A stretch of 64,000 nt of DNA from Mobilicoccus sp032056465 (GTDB lineage Bacteria > Actinomycetota > Actinomycetes > Actinomycetales > Dermatophilaceae), in NCBI RefSeq assembly GCF_032056465.1, contig NZ_DAMBCL010000012.1. The stretch is one strand, 5' to 3'. Shown one piece after another: positions 1-8,667 of this stretch. The first letter of the stretch is position 1. Every line of letters begins with the position of its first letter. The notes under the pieces were generated by a model that searched no databases, was not told the origin of the DNA, and was given only the letters and a program-made list of their open reading frames with translations. Made by a program: the position numbers and the translations under genes.

Positions 1-1
1 C

Positions 2-235
2 GGCGGACCCATCGACCTCGTCGACCACGGGCGCACGGGCCTGCTGTTCGACCCGGACGACCCCGCCGACCTGCGGCGGTGCATCGAGTCGCTCACCGTC
101 GCCGAGGACGCCTGGGAGCGCCGCGCGGTGATGGGTGAGGCGGCTCTCCAGAAGGTCTCCGGACGCTCGTGGCAGCGACTCGTCGACGACCTCATCGGTC
201 ACTACAGGGCCCTCGCGCACGTCCCGGTCGGCTGA
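2..235 (+). CDS. Glycosyltransferase, C-terminal fragment
   Basis: The reading frame enters the window already open and stops at 233-235, giving about 77 residues. It carries the tail of a GT-B fold (GT4-type) glycosyltransferase: GGPIDLVDHGRTGLLFDPDD resembles the nucleotide-sugar binding loop in which a glycine-rich turn is followed by G-x-T-G-L-L, and the last 40 residues form the usual closing helix. The substrate cannot be told from this part. The next gene starts about 195 bp downstream on the same strand and is a periplasmic carboxypeptidase, so no operon is implied. Confidence 0.75.
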   Translation, partial: GGPIDLVDHGRTGLLFDPDDPADLRRCIESLTVAEDAWERRAVMGEAALQKVSGRSWQRLVDDLIGHYRALAHVPVG

Positions 236-430
236 GGACGCACGTGCCGGGGGCGCCGACGGCCCGCCGTCGGGGCGAGCCGTCGCGGCCGCGGTCCCGC
301 CCCGGACCCCGACCGGGTCGTGGGGCCGACGGCGCCGAGCCCGAGGGCGGAATCGTGGGCGCGACCGGGTGACCTGCAGGGATCCGCTACTCTCGGTGAA
401 GGGGACGCATTCATCGGCATCGGGGAGGAC

Positions 431-1669
431 ATGTTGAACCCGCGCCAGCGCGCCTGCACGGCGCTCGTCGCCGTCGCCGTCTGCACCGCTCCTGTGGCCG
501 CCGCGGCCACCCCGACACCGTCGCCGACGCCCCCGCCGGGCTCGGTCTCGACCCCCGCCGGCGAGACCACCCCTCCCCCGACGCCCTCACCGACGTCGAC
601 GATCGGCGGGAGGACCCTGCTGCGGCCGGGTGTCATCTATCGGATGCCCGCGGGCACCCCGGCGCCCCCGGAGTTGCGGGCGGCCTCCTACGTCGTCGCA
701 GACCTCGACGACGGCCGCGTCATCCTCGCCAAGGACGCCCACGTCCAGTCCCGGCCGGCCTCGACGCTCAAGGCGCTCACCGCCCTCACGGTCGCCCCGC
801 AGCTCCCGCCGACACGCGTCGTCCTCGGCACGCCGGCGGACACGGCCATCGACGGCACGAAGGTCGGCATCCTGCCGGGGCAGGAGTACACGGTCCACCA
901 GCTGCTCACCGGGTTGCTGCTCCAGTCCGGCAACGACGCCGCCGAGGCCCTCGCCCGCGCCAACGGCGGGGTACCCGTCACGGCCCGGCAGATGACCGAG
1001 CGCGCCCACGCGTTGGGGGCGCTCGACACCTTCGCCAAGAACCCCAGCGGCCTCGACGCCACCGGGCAGCTCACCTCGGCCTACGACCTCGCGCTCATCG
1101 GCCGCGCCGCCGTCAACGACCCCGTCGTCGCCCCGTACCTCACGACGAAGACCGCCGAGTTCCCCGGCGCGCGCACCGCCGGCAAGGGCAGCCGGCGCGA
1201 GCGGTTTCAGATCGGCAACCACAACCGCCTGCTGTGGAACTACGACGGGATGATCGGCGTCAAGAACGGCTTCACCAAGGCCGCCGGGCAGACCTACATC
1301 GGCGCGGCCCGCCGCGGCGAGCACGCCTACGTCATCTCCTATCTCGGCGGCGCCGGTGTGGGATGGCGCGATGCCGCAGCCGTCCTCGACTGGGCCTTCG
1401 CGAACGGACCCAAGGGCCAACCGGTCGGGCGTCTCGTCGACCCCGCGACGTTCGACCCCGCCCAGACCCCGCCCGTCGCGCCCGTCGAGAGCGAGGCGAC
1501 CGAGGGCCCGGAGGCGCCCGCCCAGACCCTCGGTGCGCTCGACCTGTCGCCGGACAGCGGCCAGGGGCGGCTCGCGCTCCTCGGCGCGGGAGCGGTCGCC
1601 CTCGTCGCCGGTGGCGTCCTCGCCTCGCTGCGCGTGCGTCGACTCCGCGCCCGCGGCCGCCGGGGCTGA
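431..1669 (+). CDS. dacC: D-alanyl-D-alanine carboxypeptidase (serine type, S11 family)
   Basis: This is a 412-residue penicillin-binding protein that trims the terminal D-Ala from peptidoglycan stem peptides outside the membrane. The three active-site motifs are visible: S111-T-L-K114, S166-G-N168 and K278-N-G280 (KNG where KTG is commonest, followed by the expected FT). The N-terminus is a signal peptide ending near residue 26, followed by a Pro/Thr-rich linker (about 28-60). The C-terminus has one hydrophobic segment (LALLGAGAVALVAGGVLASL) and an Arg-rich tail, so the protein is probably anchored at both ends of its life cycle. The ATG at 431 is chosen because GGGAGG sits 3 nt upstream and the signal peptide follows directly; an open frame continues upstream without such a site. 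The symbol is family level only. Confidence 0.9.
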   Translation: MLNPRQRACTALVAVAVCTAPVAAAATPTPSPTPPPGSVSTPAGETTPPPTPSPTSTIGGRTLLRPGVIYRMPAGTPAPPELRAASYVVADLDDGRVILAKDAHVQSRPASTLKALTALTVAPQLPPTRVVLGTPADTAIDGTKVGILPGQEYTVHQLLTGLLLQSGNDAAEALARANGGVPVTARQMTERAHALGALDTFAKNPSGLDATGQLTSAYDLALIGRAAVNDPVVAPYLTTKTAEFPGARTAGKGSRRERFQIGNHNRLLWNYDGMIGVKNGFTKAAGQTYIGAARRGEHAYVISYLGGAGVGWRDAAAVLDWAFANGPKGQPVGRLVDPATFDPAQTPPVAPVESEATEGPEAPAQTLGALDLSPDSGQGRLALLGAGAVALVAGGVLASLRVRRLRARGRRG

Positions 1670-1726
1670 CCCGCACCACACCCGCCTCGAACCAGGGTCG
1701 TGCGCACCCCCTCGGGTGAGGAGACC

Positions 1727-2293
1727 TCAGCCGTCCAGGGTGAAGGTGCGGACGACCTCCCACGGCGCCTCGGGCGCGTGGGCGAAGAGGACGAACTCCG
1801 TCACCCGGAACGTCTCGTCGACGTCGGCCATCGACGCCCGCGCGTGGTCGAGACAGGCCTCGGGGACGTCGTGGGCGAGGGTGACGTGCGGGTGGTAGGG
1901 GAACCGGAGGTCCACGGCGAGCGGGCCCTGGCGCAATGCCGACTGCAGTCGGTCGCAGTGGGATCCCCCCCCGGCGACCGCGAGGTACACGACGTCGGTG
2001 ACCGGTTGGAAGGTGCGTGTCCCCCGCAGCCGGAGGTCGAACGGGGCGCGGGCCGAAGCCACTTCGCGGAGATGCTCGACGACGTCGTCGAGGACGCGGA
2101 CGCCGATCCGCGTCGGGGGCACGAGGGTGACGTGCGGCGGGATGACGGCACCACGAGGGTCACGCACCTGGGCGCGCAGGTCGCGTACGCGACCCGCGAG
2201 CGGCTCGGGGACGAGGACGAGCACGCCGACCTCGACGACGCCCTGGGCGGGCGCCCGTGGCGGACCCGCCTGACCCGCCGTGCGCGGTGACAC
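1727..2293 (-). CDS. 2H phosphoesterase, 2'-5' RNA ligase family
   Basis: This 188-residue protein has the two H-x-T motifs that define the 2H phosphoesterase fold: H54-V-T56 (in PPHVTLVPP) and H136-V-T138 (in YHPHVTLAHD), about 80 residues apart as expected. Family members hydrolyse cyclic 2',3'-phosphates or act on nucleotide cofactors; the physiological substrate here is unknown. It begins 8 nt after the trpS stop codon, with a GTG start at 2293 preceded by a GAGGGCGGG purine stretch, so it is probably co-transcribed with trpS. Its stop is 57 bp from the convergent carboxypeptidase gene. Confidence 0.8.
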   Translation of the reverse strand: MSPRTAGQAGPPRAPAQGVVEVGVLVLVPEPLAGRVRDLRAQVRDPRGAVIPPHVTLVPPTRIGVRVLDDVVEHLREVASARAPFDLRLRGTRTFQPVTDVVYLAVAGGGSHCDRLQSALRQGPLAVDLRFPYHPHVTLAHDVPEACLDHARASMADVDETFRVTEFVLFAHAPEAPWEVVRTFTLDG

Positions 2294-2301
2294 CCCCGCC
2301 C

Positions 2302-3327
2302 TCAGCGGCGCGCCAGCAGACCGACCCGGTCGTACACCCGGGCCAGGGTCGCGGCGGCGACGGGACGGACGCGCTCGGCACCCTCGGCGAGGATGCGGTC
2401 GAGCTCGGCCGGGTCCTCGAGGAGCTCGACGGCGCGCTCGCGGATGGGCCCGAGGACACCGACGACGACCTCGGCGAGGTCCTTCTTGAGGTCGCCGTAC
2501 CCCTTGCCGTCGTAGTCGGATTCGAGCTGGGCGACGCTGCGGCCGTCGAGCGCGCTGTAGATCGCGAGGAGGTTGGAGACGCCGGGCTTCCCGTCCTCGT
2601 CGAAGCGGATCTCCCGACCCGTGTCGGTGACCGCGGAGCGCACGCGCTTGGCGGTGACCTTGGGGTCGGCGAGCAGGTCGATCGTGCCCGTCGGCGCGGT
2701 CTTGCTCATCTTGGCCGTCGGGTTCTGCAGGTCCTGGATCTTGGCCGTCTCGCGGAGGATGTGCGGCTCGGGCACGACGAACGTGTCGCCGTAGCGGCCG
2801 TTGAACCGTTGCGCGAGGTTGCGCGAGAGTTCGAGGTGCTGGCGCTGATCCTCGCCCACCGGCACCCTGGCCGCGTCGTAGAGGAGGATGTCGGCCGCCA
2901 TGAGGATCGGGTAGGTGAACAGGCCGACGTTGGTCCCCTCGTTGCCGCGCCGCGCCGACTTGTCCTTGAACTGCGTCATCCGGCTGGCCTCGCCGAAACC
3001 GGTGAGGCAGGACAGCACCCAGGTGAGCTCGGCGTGTTCGGGCACGTGGCTCTGGACGAAGACGGCCGAGCGCTGCGGGTCGACGCCGGCGGCGATGTAC
3101 TGGGCGGCGGTGGCCCTCGTGCGCTCCCGCAGGACCGCGGGGTCGACGTCGACGGTGAGGGCGTGGAGGTCGACGACGCTGTAGATCGCGTCGAACTCCT
3201 CCTGCATCGACACCCAGTTGACCAGTGCTCCCAGGTAGTTGCCGATGTGGAGCGAGTCCTGGGTGGGCTGCATGCCGGAGAAGAGACGCGGACGCGTCGA
3301 GGCGGGAGTGCTGGTCATGTGCGCCAT
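2302..3327 (-). CDS. trpS: Tryptophanyl-tRNA synthetase
   Basis: This class I aminoacyl-tRNA synthetase charges tRNA-Trp in the cytoplasm. At 341 residues it has the normal bacterial TrpRS length. The HIGH signature is H27-I-G-N30 in SLHIGNYLGA, and the KMSKS loop is K206-M-S-K-T210, close to the bacterial TrpRS form. The tryptophan pocket region GEDQRQHLELSRNLAQRFN is also clear. ATG codons at 3327 and 3318 are both possible starts; neither has a strong ribosome-binding site and the longer form is given. A 2H phosphoesterase gene follows after 8 nt. Confidence 0.95.
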   Translation of the reverse strand: MAHMTSTPASTRPRLFSGMQPTQDSLHIGNYLGALVNWVSMQEEFDAIYSVVDLHALTVDVDPAVLRERTRATAAQYIAAGVDPQRSAVFVQSHVPEHAELTWVLSCLTGFGEASRMTQFKDKSARRGNEGTNVGLFTYPILMAADILLYDAARVPVGEDQRQHLELSRNLAQRFNGRYGDTFVVPEPHILRETAKIQDLQNPTAKMSKTAPTGTIDLLADPKVTAKRVRSAVTDTGREIRFDEDGKPGVSNLLAIYSALDGRSVAQLESDYDGKGYGDLKKDLAEVVVGVLGPIRERAVELLEDPAELDRILAEGAERVRPVAAATLARVYDRVGLLARR

Positions 3328-3452
3328 TGTCGCAGCTCTGCCGCGGGCTCAGGTCACCGGCCGGGGACCTGCGGACCACGCGGCGATCACCCGCTCGGGC
3401 GGTGTGCCGAACCCGCTCCCCCGTGAGGTCGGCGCGGTGCGGATGCCACGAC

Positions 3453-3492
3453 GACGCCCGGCCCGCCGGTGGGGACCGACGGGCCGGGCGTC
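3453..3492. terminator. Terminator hairpin between icd and trpS
   Basis: A perfect 13-bp inverted repeat (GACGCCCGGCCCG at 3453-3465 against 3480-3492) closes a 14-nt loop. It lies 36 bp beyond the stop of icd on the minus strand, where it would end icd transcription before trpS. There is no T-tract, which is common for high-GC actinobacterial terminators. Confidence 0.7.
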
Positions 3493-3527
3493 ACGGGAGC
3501 GGCCTGGTCAGCAGGCCGCGGGAGAAG

Positions 3528-5753
3528 TCAGCGCAGAGCGTCGACGATGCCGTTGAGGGTCGCGCTGGGGCGCATCGCGGCCTCGGCCTTGGCGTCGTCG
3601 GGGCGGTAGTACCCGCCGAGGTCCACCGGGTGCCCCTGGGCGCCGATGAGCTCGTCGTTGATCTGCTGCTCGTTCTCGGCGAGCTGCGCGGCGACGGGTT
3701 CGAAGCGCTTCTTGAGGTCGGCGTCCTCGTCCTGCGCGGCGAGCGCCTGCGCCCAGTAGAGGGCGAGGTAGTAGTGGCTGCCGCGGTTGTCGATCTGGCC
3801 GAGCTCGCGGGCCGGGGACTTGTTCTCGTCGAGGAACCGGCCGATGGCCGCGTCGAGGGTCTCGCCGAGCACTCCTGCCTTCTCGTTGCCGGTCTTCTGG
3901 GCGATGTGCTCGAAGCACGCGCCGAGCGCGGAGAACTCACCGAGGGAGTCCCAGCGGAGGTAGTTCTCCTTGGTGAACTGCTGGACGTGCTTGGGCGCCG
4001 AGCCGCCCGCGCCGGTCTCGAACAGGCCGCCGCCCTTGAGCAGCGGGACGACCGAGAGCATCTTGGCGCTCGTGCCGAGCTCAAGGATGGGGAACAGGTC
4101 GGTGAGGTAGTCGCGCAGGACGTTGCCGGTGACCGAGATCGAGTCCTCGCCACGACGGATGCGCTCGAGGCAGTAGGTGATCGCGTCGACCGGGGCCTTG
4201 ATCACGTACTCGATCTCGTCGCCGCCCGCCTCGGGCAGGTACGCCTTGACCTTGTCGATGACGTGGCTGTCGTGCGCGCGGTTCTCGTCGAGGAAGAACA
4301 CGGCGGGGGCGCCGGTGGCCTTGGCGCGCGTGACGGCGAGCTCGACCCAGTTGCGCACGGGGATGTCGCGGACGCGGCTCATGCGCCACACGTCACCCTC
4401 GTGGACCTCGTGGTCGAAGAGCATGGCGCCGTGCTGATCGGTCACCGTGACGGTGCCGTCGGCGTCGATGACGAACGTCGTCGGGTGGCTGCCGTACTCC
4501 TCGGCCTTCTGGGCCATGAGGCCGACGTTGGACACCGAGCCCATCGTCGCCGGGTCGAGCGCGCCGTGCTTCTTGCAGTCCTCGAACACGGCCTCGTACA
4601 TGGGGCCGTAGCAGCGGTCGGGGACCATCGCGAGGGTCTGCTGCTGGTTGCCGTCGGCGTTCCACATCTGCCCGGAGTCGCGGACGACCACCGGCATCGA
4701 GGCGTCGATGATGACGTCGTTGGGCGCGTGGAGATTGGTGATCCCCTTGTCGGAGTCGACCATGGCGAGGCGCGGACGGGACTCGTACTGCTTCGTGATC
4801 GCGGCCTCGATCGCCGCCTTCTTGTCGGCGTCGAGCTTGCCGATCTTGCTGTAGAGGTCGCCGAGGCCGAGGTTGGGGTTGACGCCGACCGAGTCGAGAT
4901 CGTCACCGAACTCGTCGAAGACGTCGGAGAAGAACACCTTGACGCCGTGGCCGAAGAGCACCGGGTCGGAGACCTTCATCATCGTGGCCTTGAGGTGCAG
5001 GGACAGCAGGAGGTCCTCCGCCTTCGCGGCCTCGATCTGGTCACGGTAGAAGCTCTGCAGGGCAGAGGCGTTCATCACGGTGCCGTCGACGATCTCGCCC
5101 TCGAGCACCTTGACGTCGCCCTTGAGGACCTTCTCACTGCCGTCCTCGCCGCGGAACGTGATGGTGAGGGTGGAGTCCTCGCGCGCGACGACGGACTTCT
5201 CGTTGCCGTAGAAGTCACCGCCCTCCATGCTCGCGACGCGGGCCTTGTTGTCGGGGGTCCACTCGCCGAGGCGGTGCGGGTTCTTCTGAGCGAACGCCTT
5301 GACCGACAGCGGCGCACGGCGGTCGGAGTTGCCCTCGCGCAGCACGGGGTTGACGGCCGAGCCGAGGACCTTGGCGTAGCGCGCCTGCACGTCCTCCTCG
5401 TCCTTGGTCGACGGCTTCTCCGGGTAGTCCGGGATGTCGTACCCCTTCTGCTGCAGCTCCGCGATCGCCGCCTTGAGCTGCGGGACCGAGGCGCTGATGT
5501 TGGGGAGCTTGATGATCGCCGCGTCGGGGCTCTGCGTGAGCTCACCGAGAGCGGCGAGATTGTCGTCGACCTTCTGGTCCTTCTTCAGACGGTCCGGGAA
5601 CTGCGCGAGGATGCGCCCCGACAGCGAGATGTCGCTGGTCTCGATGCTCACACCCGTGCCGTGGGTGAAAGCCTCCACGATCGGCAGGAACGAGTAGGAG
5701 GCGAGGGCGGGAGCCTCGTCGGTCCGGGTCCAGATGATCTTCTGCTGTGCCAC
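3528..5753 (-). CDS. icd: NADP-dependent isocitrate dehydrogenase, monomeric type
   Basis: This 741-residue enzyme belongs to the monomeric isocitrate dehydrogenase class (about 740 aa) typical of actinobacteria, not the 400-residue dimeric class. It oxidises isocitrate to 2-oxoglutarate with NADP in the TCA cycle. Diagnostic stretches include the N-terminus KIIWTRTDEAPALASYSFLP, the substrate loop around TSDISLSGRILAQFPD, and RDSGQMWNADG in the middle domain. It starts with GTG at 5753 behind GAAGGAG at 9 nt. It is divergent from the hypothetical gene starting at 5851. Confidence 0.97.
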   Translation of the reverse strand: MAQQKIIWTRTDEAPALASYSFLPIVEAFTHGTGVSIETSDISLSGRILAQFPDRLKKDQKVDDNLAALGELTQSPDAAIIKLPNISASVPQLKAAIAELQQKGYDIPDYPEKPSTKDEEDVQARYAKVLGSAVNPVLREGNSDRRAPLSVKAFAQKNPHRLGEWTPDNKARVASMEGGDFYGNEKSVVAREDSTLTITFRGEDGSEKVLKGDVKVLEGEIVDGTVMNASALQSFYRDQIEAAKAEDLLLSLHLKATMMKVSDPVLFGHGVKVFFSDVFDEFGDDLDSVGVNPNLGLGDLYSKIGKLDADKKAAIEAAITKQYESRPRLAMVDSDKGITNLHAPNDVIIDASMPVVVRDSGQMWNADGNQQQTLAMVPDRCYGPMYEAVFEDCKKHGALDPATMGSVSNVGLMAQKAEEYGSHPTTFVIDADGTVTVTDQHGAMLFDHEVHEGDVWRMSRVRDIPVRNWVELAVTRAKATGAPAVFFLDENRAHDSHVIDKVKAYLPEAGGDEIEYVIKAPVDAITYCLERIRRGEDSISVTGNVLRDYLTDLFPILELGTSAKMLSVVPLLKGGGLFETGAGGSAPKHVQQFTKENYLRWDSLGEFSALGACFEHIAQKTGNEKAGVLGETLDAAIGRFLDENKSPARELGQIDNRGSHYYLALYWAQALAAQDEDADLKKRFEPVAAQLAENEQQINDELIGAQGHPVDLGGYYRPDDAKAEAAMRPSATLNGIVDALR

Positions 5754-5850
5754 GGGTGGCTGCTCCTTCGTCGGAGGGAAAAGGCGTCGACCTCGACCCT
5801 ACCCGGCGGCCCACGGCGCAGGAGTGCTGACCGTGCGTCAGGATGGGGCC

Positions 5851-6936
5851 ATGGCAGGCAACTCGTATCCGCACATCATCTTCGCCAAGGACGCCCAGGT
5901 GCTGCCCCAACAGTCCCTCGCCGAGGTGCTCACGGACCTCTTCCCGGGCGCCGAGGTCGAGCAGGGGGAGATCAAGGCGGTCCTGCGCCTCCCCGGCTAC
6001 GCCTACACGTTCTGGTACGACGACGACGCCGACGGCCTCGGCGACCGGTACGCCGACTTCGCCGCGCCCCTGCGACGCAAGCGGGTGACGCGGTGCACGA
6101 CGATGATCGACGCCTCCGGCGACGCCGATCCGGGCGGCGCGCACGCCGTCGACGTCGCCCGCCTCATGGACGACCTGGCCGCTCGCGACGGGGTCTACGT
6201 CTTCTCCGAGGAGACCAAGCGCTTCCTCGGCATGGACTACGACGACGCCCCCGCCCAGGCGAGCACGCCGGCGGCGAGCGCGACGACCTCGGCGGGCGCG
6301 GGCGTGTACACCCCCGCAGGCGCCCCGCCGGAGCCTCCCGTCGCGGATGCGGAGGACACGATGATCGCCGACGTCGCCGCGAGCACCGGCCAGCGGGAGG
6401 AGGAGTTCGTCTCCCCGCTCGAGGGCTCGACGACCCCGGCGGCGGACCTGCAGTCGACGTACTCCAGCCCCGCCCACGTCGACGAGGAGCAGAGCGAGGT
6501 CGTCCTCGCCTCGCGGGAGAACGATCACGACGTCCGCCACACCGAACACCACCCCGTCGACGCCTCCGTCCCGCCTGCCCCGACGGGCACCGAGGTGCCC
6601 GACACGACCCCCGGGCGCGAGGAGGACCGGAGCGACCGCCCCGAGGACCGCGCGGACGTCGCGCCCGCCGCGACGACAGACCACGCCGGACCCACCGACC
6701 ACGTCGAGCCCCGGCCCGCACCGACGCCGGCGGCCGCCGAGGCGCCGACGACACCGACCGTCGAGGCACCCGTCGAACCTCGTCCGGAGCCCCGCCCCGC
6801 CCCCACGCCCGAGGCCGTGCGTGAGCCGGTGCGTGAACCCGCAGCAGCGGACTCGCGTGCCGTCAGTGCGACGCCCACGGGTGAGGAGGAGGGCAAGCCC
6901 GGCTTCTTCAAGCGTCTGTTCAAGCGCAAGGACTGA
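5851..6936 (+). CDS. Conserved hypothetical protein with Pro/Ala/Asp-rich linker and basic tail
   Basis: I do not recognise this 361-residue protein. The first 125 residues look like a folded domain (it opens MAGNSYPHIIFAKDAQVLPQ and contains GYAYTFWYDDDADGLGDRYADF). From about residue 135 to 340 it is a low-complexity linker rich in A, P, T, E and D. It ends in the strongly basic, amphipathic GFFKRLFKRKD, which might contact the membrane or nucleic acid. The ATG at 5851 is preferred over upstream in-frame codons because it directly precedes the ordered domain, although its ribosome-binding site is poor. It is divergent from icd, and a perfect hairpin follows the stop. Confidence 0.65.
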   Translation: MAGNSYPHIIFAKDAQVLPQQSLAEVLTDLFPGAEVEQGEIKAVLRLPGYAYTFWYDDDADGLGDRYADFAAPLRRKRVTRCTTMIDASGDADPGGAHAVDVARLMDDLAARDGVYVFSEETKRFLGMDYDDAPAQASTPAASATTSAGAGVYTPAGAPPEPPVADAEDTMIADVAASTGQREEEFVSPLEGSTTPAADLQSTYSSPAHVDEEQSEVVLASRENDHDVRHTEHHPVDASVPPAPTGTEVPDTTPGREEDRSDRPEDRADVAPAATTDHAGPTDHVEPRPAPTPAAAEAPTTPTVEAPVEPRPEPRPAPTPEAVREPVREPAAADSRAVSATPTGEEEGKPGFFKRLFKRKD

Positions 6937-6976
6937 GCGCCGACTCATCCGGCGCGCACGCGACGGATGACACGAC

Positions 6977-7012
6977 ACGACGCCCCGGCGGGCCGATGCG
7001 CCGGGGCGTCGT
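6977..7012. terminator. Terminator hairpin after the 5851-6936 gene
   Basis: A perfect 14-bp stem (ACGACGCCCCGGCG at 6977-6990 with 6999-7012) closes an 8-nt loop. It lies 40 bp after the hypothetical gene and 138 bp before mdh, so it separates the two transcription units. Confidence 0.75.
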
Positions 7013-7150
7013 GCTGCTGCGGTCCCCCTCCGGTGGCGACGGCGACGTGGTGGGCGGGGTCGGGAGGACCTCCGTCCGTCCCGTCCGTTCGGGCTGGGCG
7101 CTTTGGTAGCGTCGAGCCCACATCTACTCGCTCGTCGGAAGGGTCAACCC

Positions 7151-8140
7151 GTGAGCACCACCCCCGTCAAGATCGCCGTCACCGGCGCCGCCGGTCAGAT
7201 CGGCTACAGCCTCCTCTTCCGCATCGCCAGCGGCGCGATCCTCGGCCCGGACACCCCCGTCCAGCTGCAGCTCCTCGAGATCGAGCCCGCGCTCAAGTCC
7301 CTCGAGGGCGTCGTCATGGAGCTCGACGACTGCGCGTTCCCGACGCTCGCCGGCGTCGAGATCGGCTCCGACCCGAACGTCATCTTCGACGGCGTCAACC
7401 TCGCCCTCCTCGTCGGCGCGCGTCCGCGCACGAAGGGCATGGAGCGCGGGGACCTCCTGTCGGCCAACGGCGCGATCTTCACCGGCCAGGGCAAGGCCCT
7501 CAACGACCACGCCGCCGACGACATCCGCATCGGCGTCACGGGCAACCCGGCCAACACCAACGCCCTCATCGCGATGAGCAACGCCCCCGACATCCCCAAG
7601 GAGCGGTTCTCCGCGCTCACGCGCCTCGACCACAACCGCGCGATCTCCCAGCTCGCGGCCAAGCTCGGCGTGCCGGTCACCGAGATCCGCAAGATGACGA
7701 TCTGGGGCAACCACTCCGCCACCCAGTACCCCGACCTGTTCCACGCCGAGGTCGGCGGCAAGAACGCCGCCGAGGCCGTGGGCGACCAGGCCTGGATCGA
7801 GAACGACTTCATCCCCACCGTCGCCAAGCGCGGCGCCGCGATCATCGAGGCGCGTGGCGCGTCCTCGGCCGCCTCCGCCGCGTCCGCCACGATCGACGCC
7901 GCCCGTGACTGGATCACCGGCTCCGCCGAGGGCGACTGGATCTCCATGGCGGTCGCCTCCGACGGGTCCTACGGGGTGCCCGAGGGCCTCATCTCCTCCT
8001 TCCCCGTCACCACCAAGGGCGGCGCGTGGGAGATCGTCCAGGGTCTCGAGATCGACGACTTCTCCCGCGGCAAGATCGATGCCTCCGTCAAGGAGCTCGA
8101 GGAGGAGCGCGACGCGGTCAAGGAGCTCGGCCTCATCTGA
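7151..8140 (+). CDS. mdh: Malate dehydrogenase
   Basis: This 329-residue NAD-dependent malate dehydrogenase interconverts malate and oxaloacetate in the TCA cycle. The Rossmann dinucleotide motif VTGAAGQIGYSLLFRIASG is at the N-terminus, and the catalytic His lies in IWGNHSATQYPD. Length and the N-terminal motif match the cytosolic-type MDH used by actinobacteria. The GTG at 7151 follows GGAAGG at a suitable distance; an ATG further up is in frame but lacks a ribosome-binding site. It is a single-gene unit bounded by hairpins on both sides. Confidence 0.95.
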   Translation: MSTTPVKIAVTGAAGQIGYSLLFRIASGAILGPDTPVQLQLLEIEPALKSLEGVVMELDDCAFPTLAGVEIGSDPNVIFDGVNLALLVGARPRTKGMERGDLLSANGAIFTGQGKALNDHAADDIRIGVTGNPANTNALIAMSNAPDIPKERFSALTRLDHNRAISQLAAKLGVPVTEIRKMTIWGNHSATQYPDLFHAEVGGKNAAEAVGDQAWIENDFIPTVAKRGAAIIEARGASSAASAASATIDAARDWITGSAEGDWISMAVASDGSYGVPEGLISSFPVTTKGGAWEIVQGLEIDDFSRGKIDASVKELEEERDAVKELGLI

Positions 8141-8167
8141 GTCCTCCACGACTCCTCTCGCACGACA

Positions 8168-8206
8168 AGGGCGCCCGCCCCGGATCACCTCCGGCGCGGG
8201 CGCCCT
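8168..8206. terminator. Terminator hairpin after mdh
   Basis: A 16-bp stem with one mismatch (8168-8183 with 8191-8206) and a 7-nt loop begins 28 bp after the mdh stop. Outer arms CACGACA (8161-8167) and TGTCGTG (8212-8218) could extend it. It lies between the convergent mdh and DUF3017 genes and could serve both strands. Confidence 0.75.
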
Positions 8207-8253
8207 CCGCGTGTCGTGGCCGCGACGAGCCGCGCGTGGTCGACCGGTGCGTC

Positions 8254-8556
8254 TCAGCCGGCCTCACGGAGGTGGACGAGGACGACCGCGACCGCGACGG
8301 CGACCGCCGTGGCCGTGTGGAGTGCGACGTCGATACGTCGCCCGCGCATGTGCAGACCGCCGACACGTTCCTCGGGGAGGACACGACGAAGGACCGCGGC
8401 GAGCGCGAACCCGCCGGCCATCGTGAGCCCCCCGGCGAGGAGGTCACCACCGATGACGAGCCAGGTGAGCCCCCCGAGCACGAGGGCCGCGCACGACCAC
8501 CACCCCGCCCCCAGCGGGATGAGGGGGCGAGGTGGTGGTGCGGTCGTGGTGCTCAC
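8254..8556 (-). CDS. DUF3017 family small membrane protein
   Basis: This 100-residue protein has three hydrophobic segments (about residues 20-40, 42-58 and 78-95) and a short Arg-rich loop between the second and third. Its size and its location between folD and mdh match the actinobacterial DUF3017 family, whose function is unknown. It lies 111 bp downstream of folD on the same strand, so co-transcription with folD is likely. Confidence 0.7.
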   Translation of the reverse strand: MSTTTAPPPRPLIPLGAGWWSCAALVLGGLTWLVIGGDLLAGGLTMAGGFALAAVLRRVLPEERVGGLHMRGRRIDVALHTATAVAVAVAVVLVHLREAG

Positions 8557-8667
8557 GGCTCGATCATCGCAGGCCCGCTCCCGCGCCTTCGACGGACGCG
8601 GGGGTCGTGTCGCGCCGACGGCCGGCCGAGGGAGGGCGGCACCCCGGAGGGGCGGGCCGCGACGGAC

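Noticed and set aside
5734..5850. Longer start for the 5851 hypothetical gene
   Set aside because: The extra 39 residues are Cys/Arg-rich, overlap the icd start and its ribosome-binding site, and have no supporting signal.
3225..6824. Very long open frame (over 1,100 codons) on the plus strand over trpS and icd
   Set aside because: It is the complement of real genes on the minus strand. GC-rich third positions suppress stop codons opposite true genes, and the translation matches no domain.
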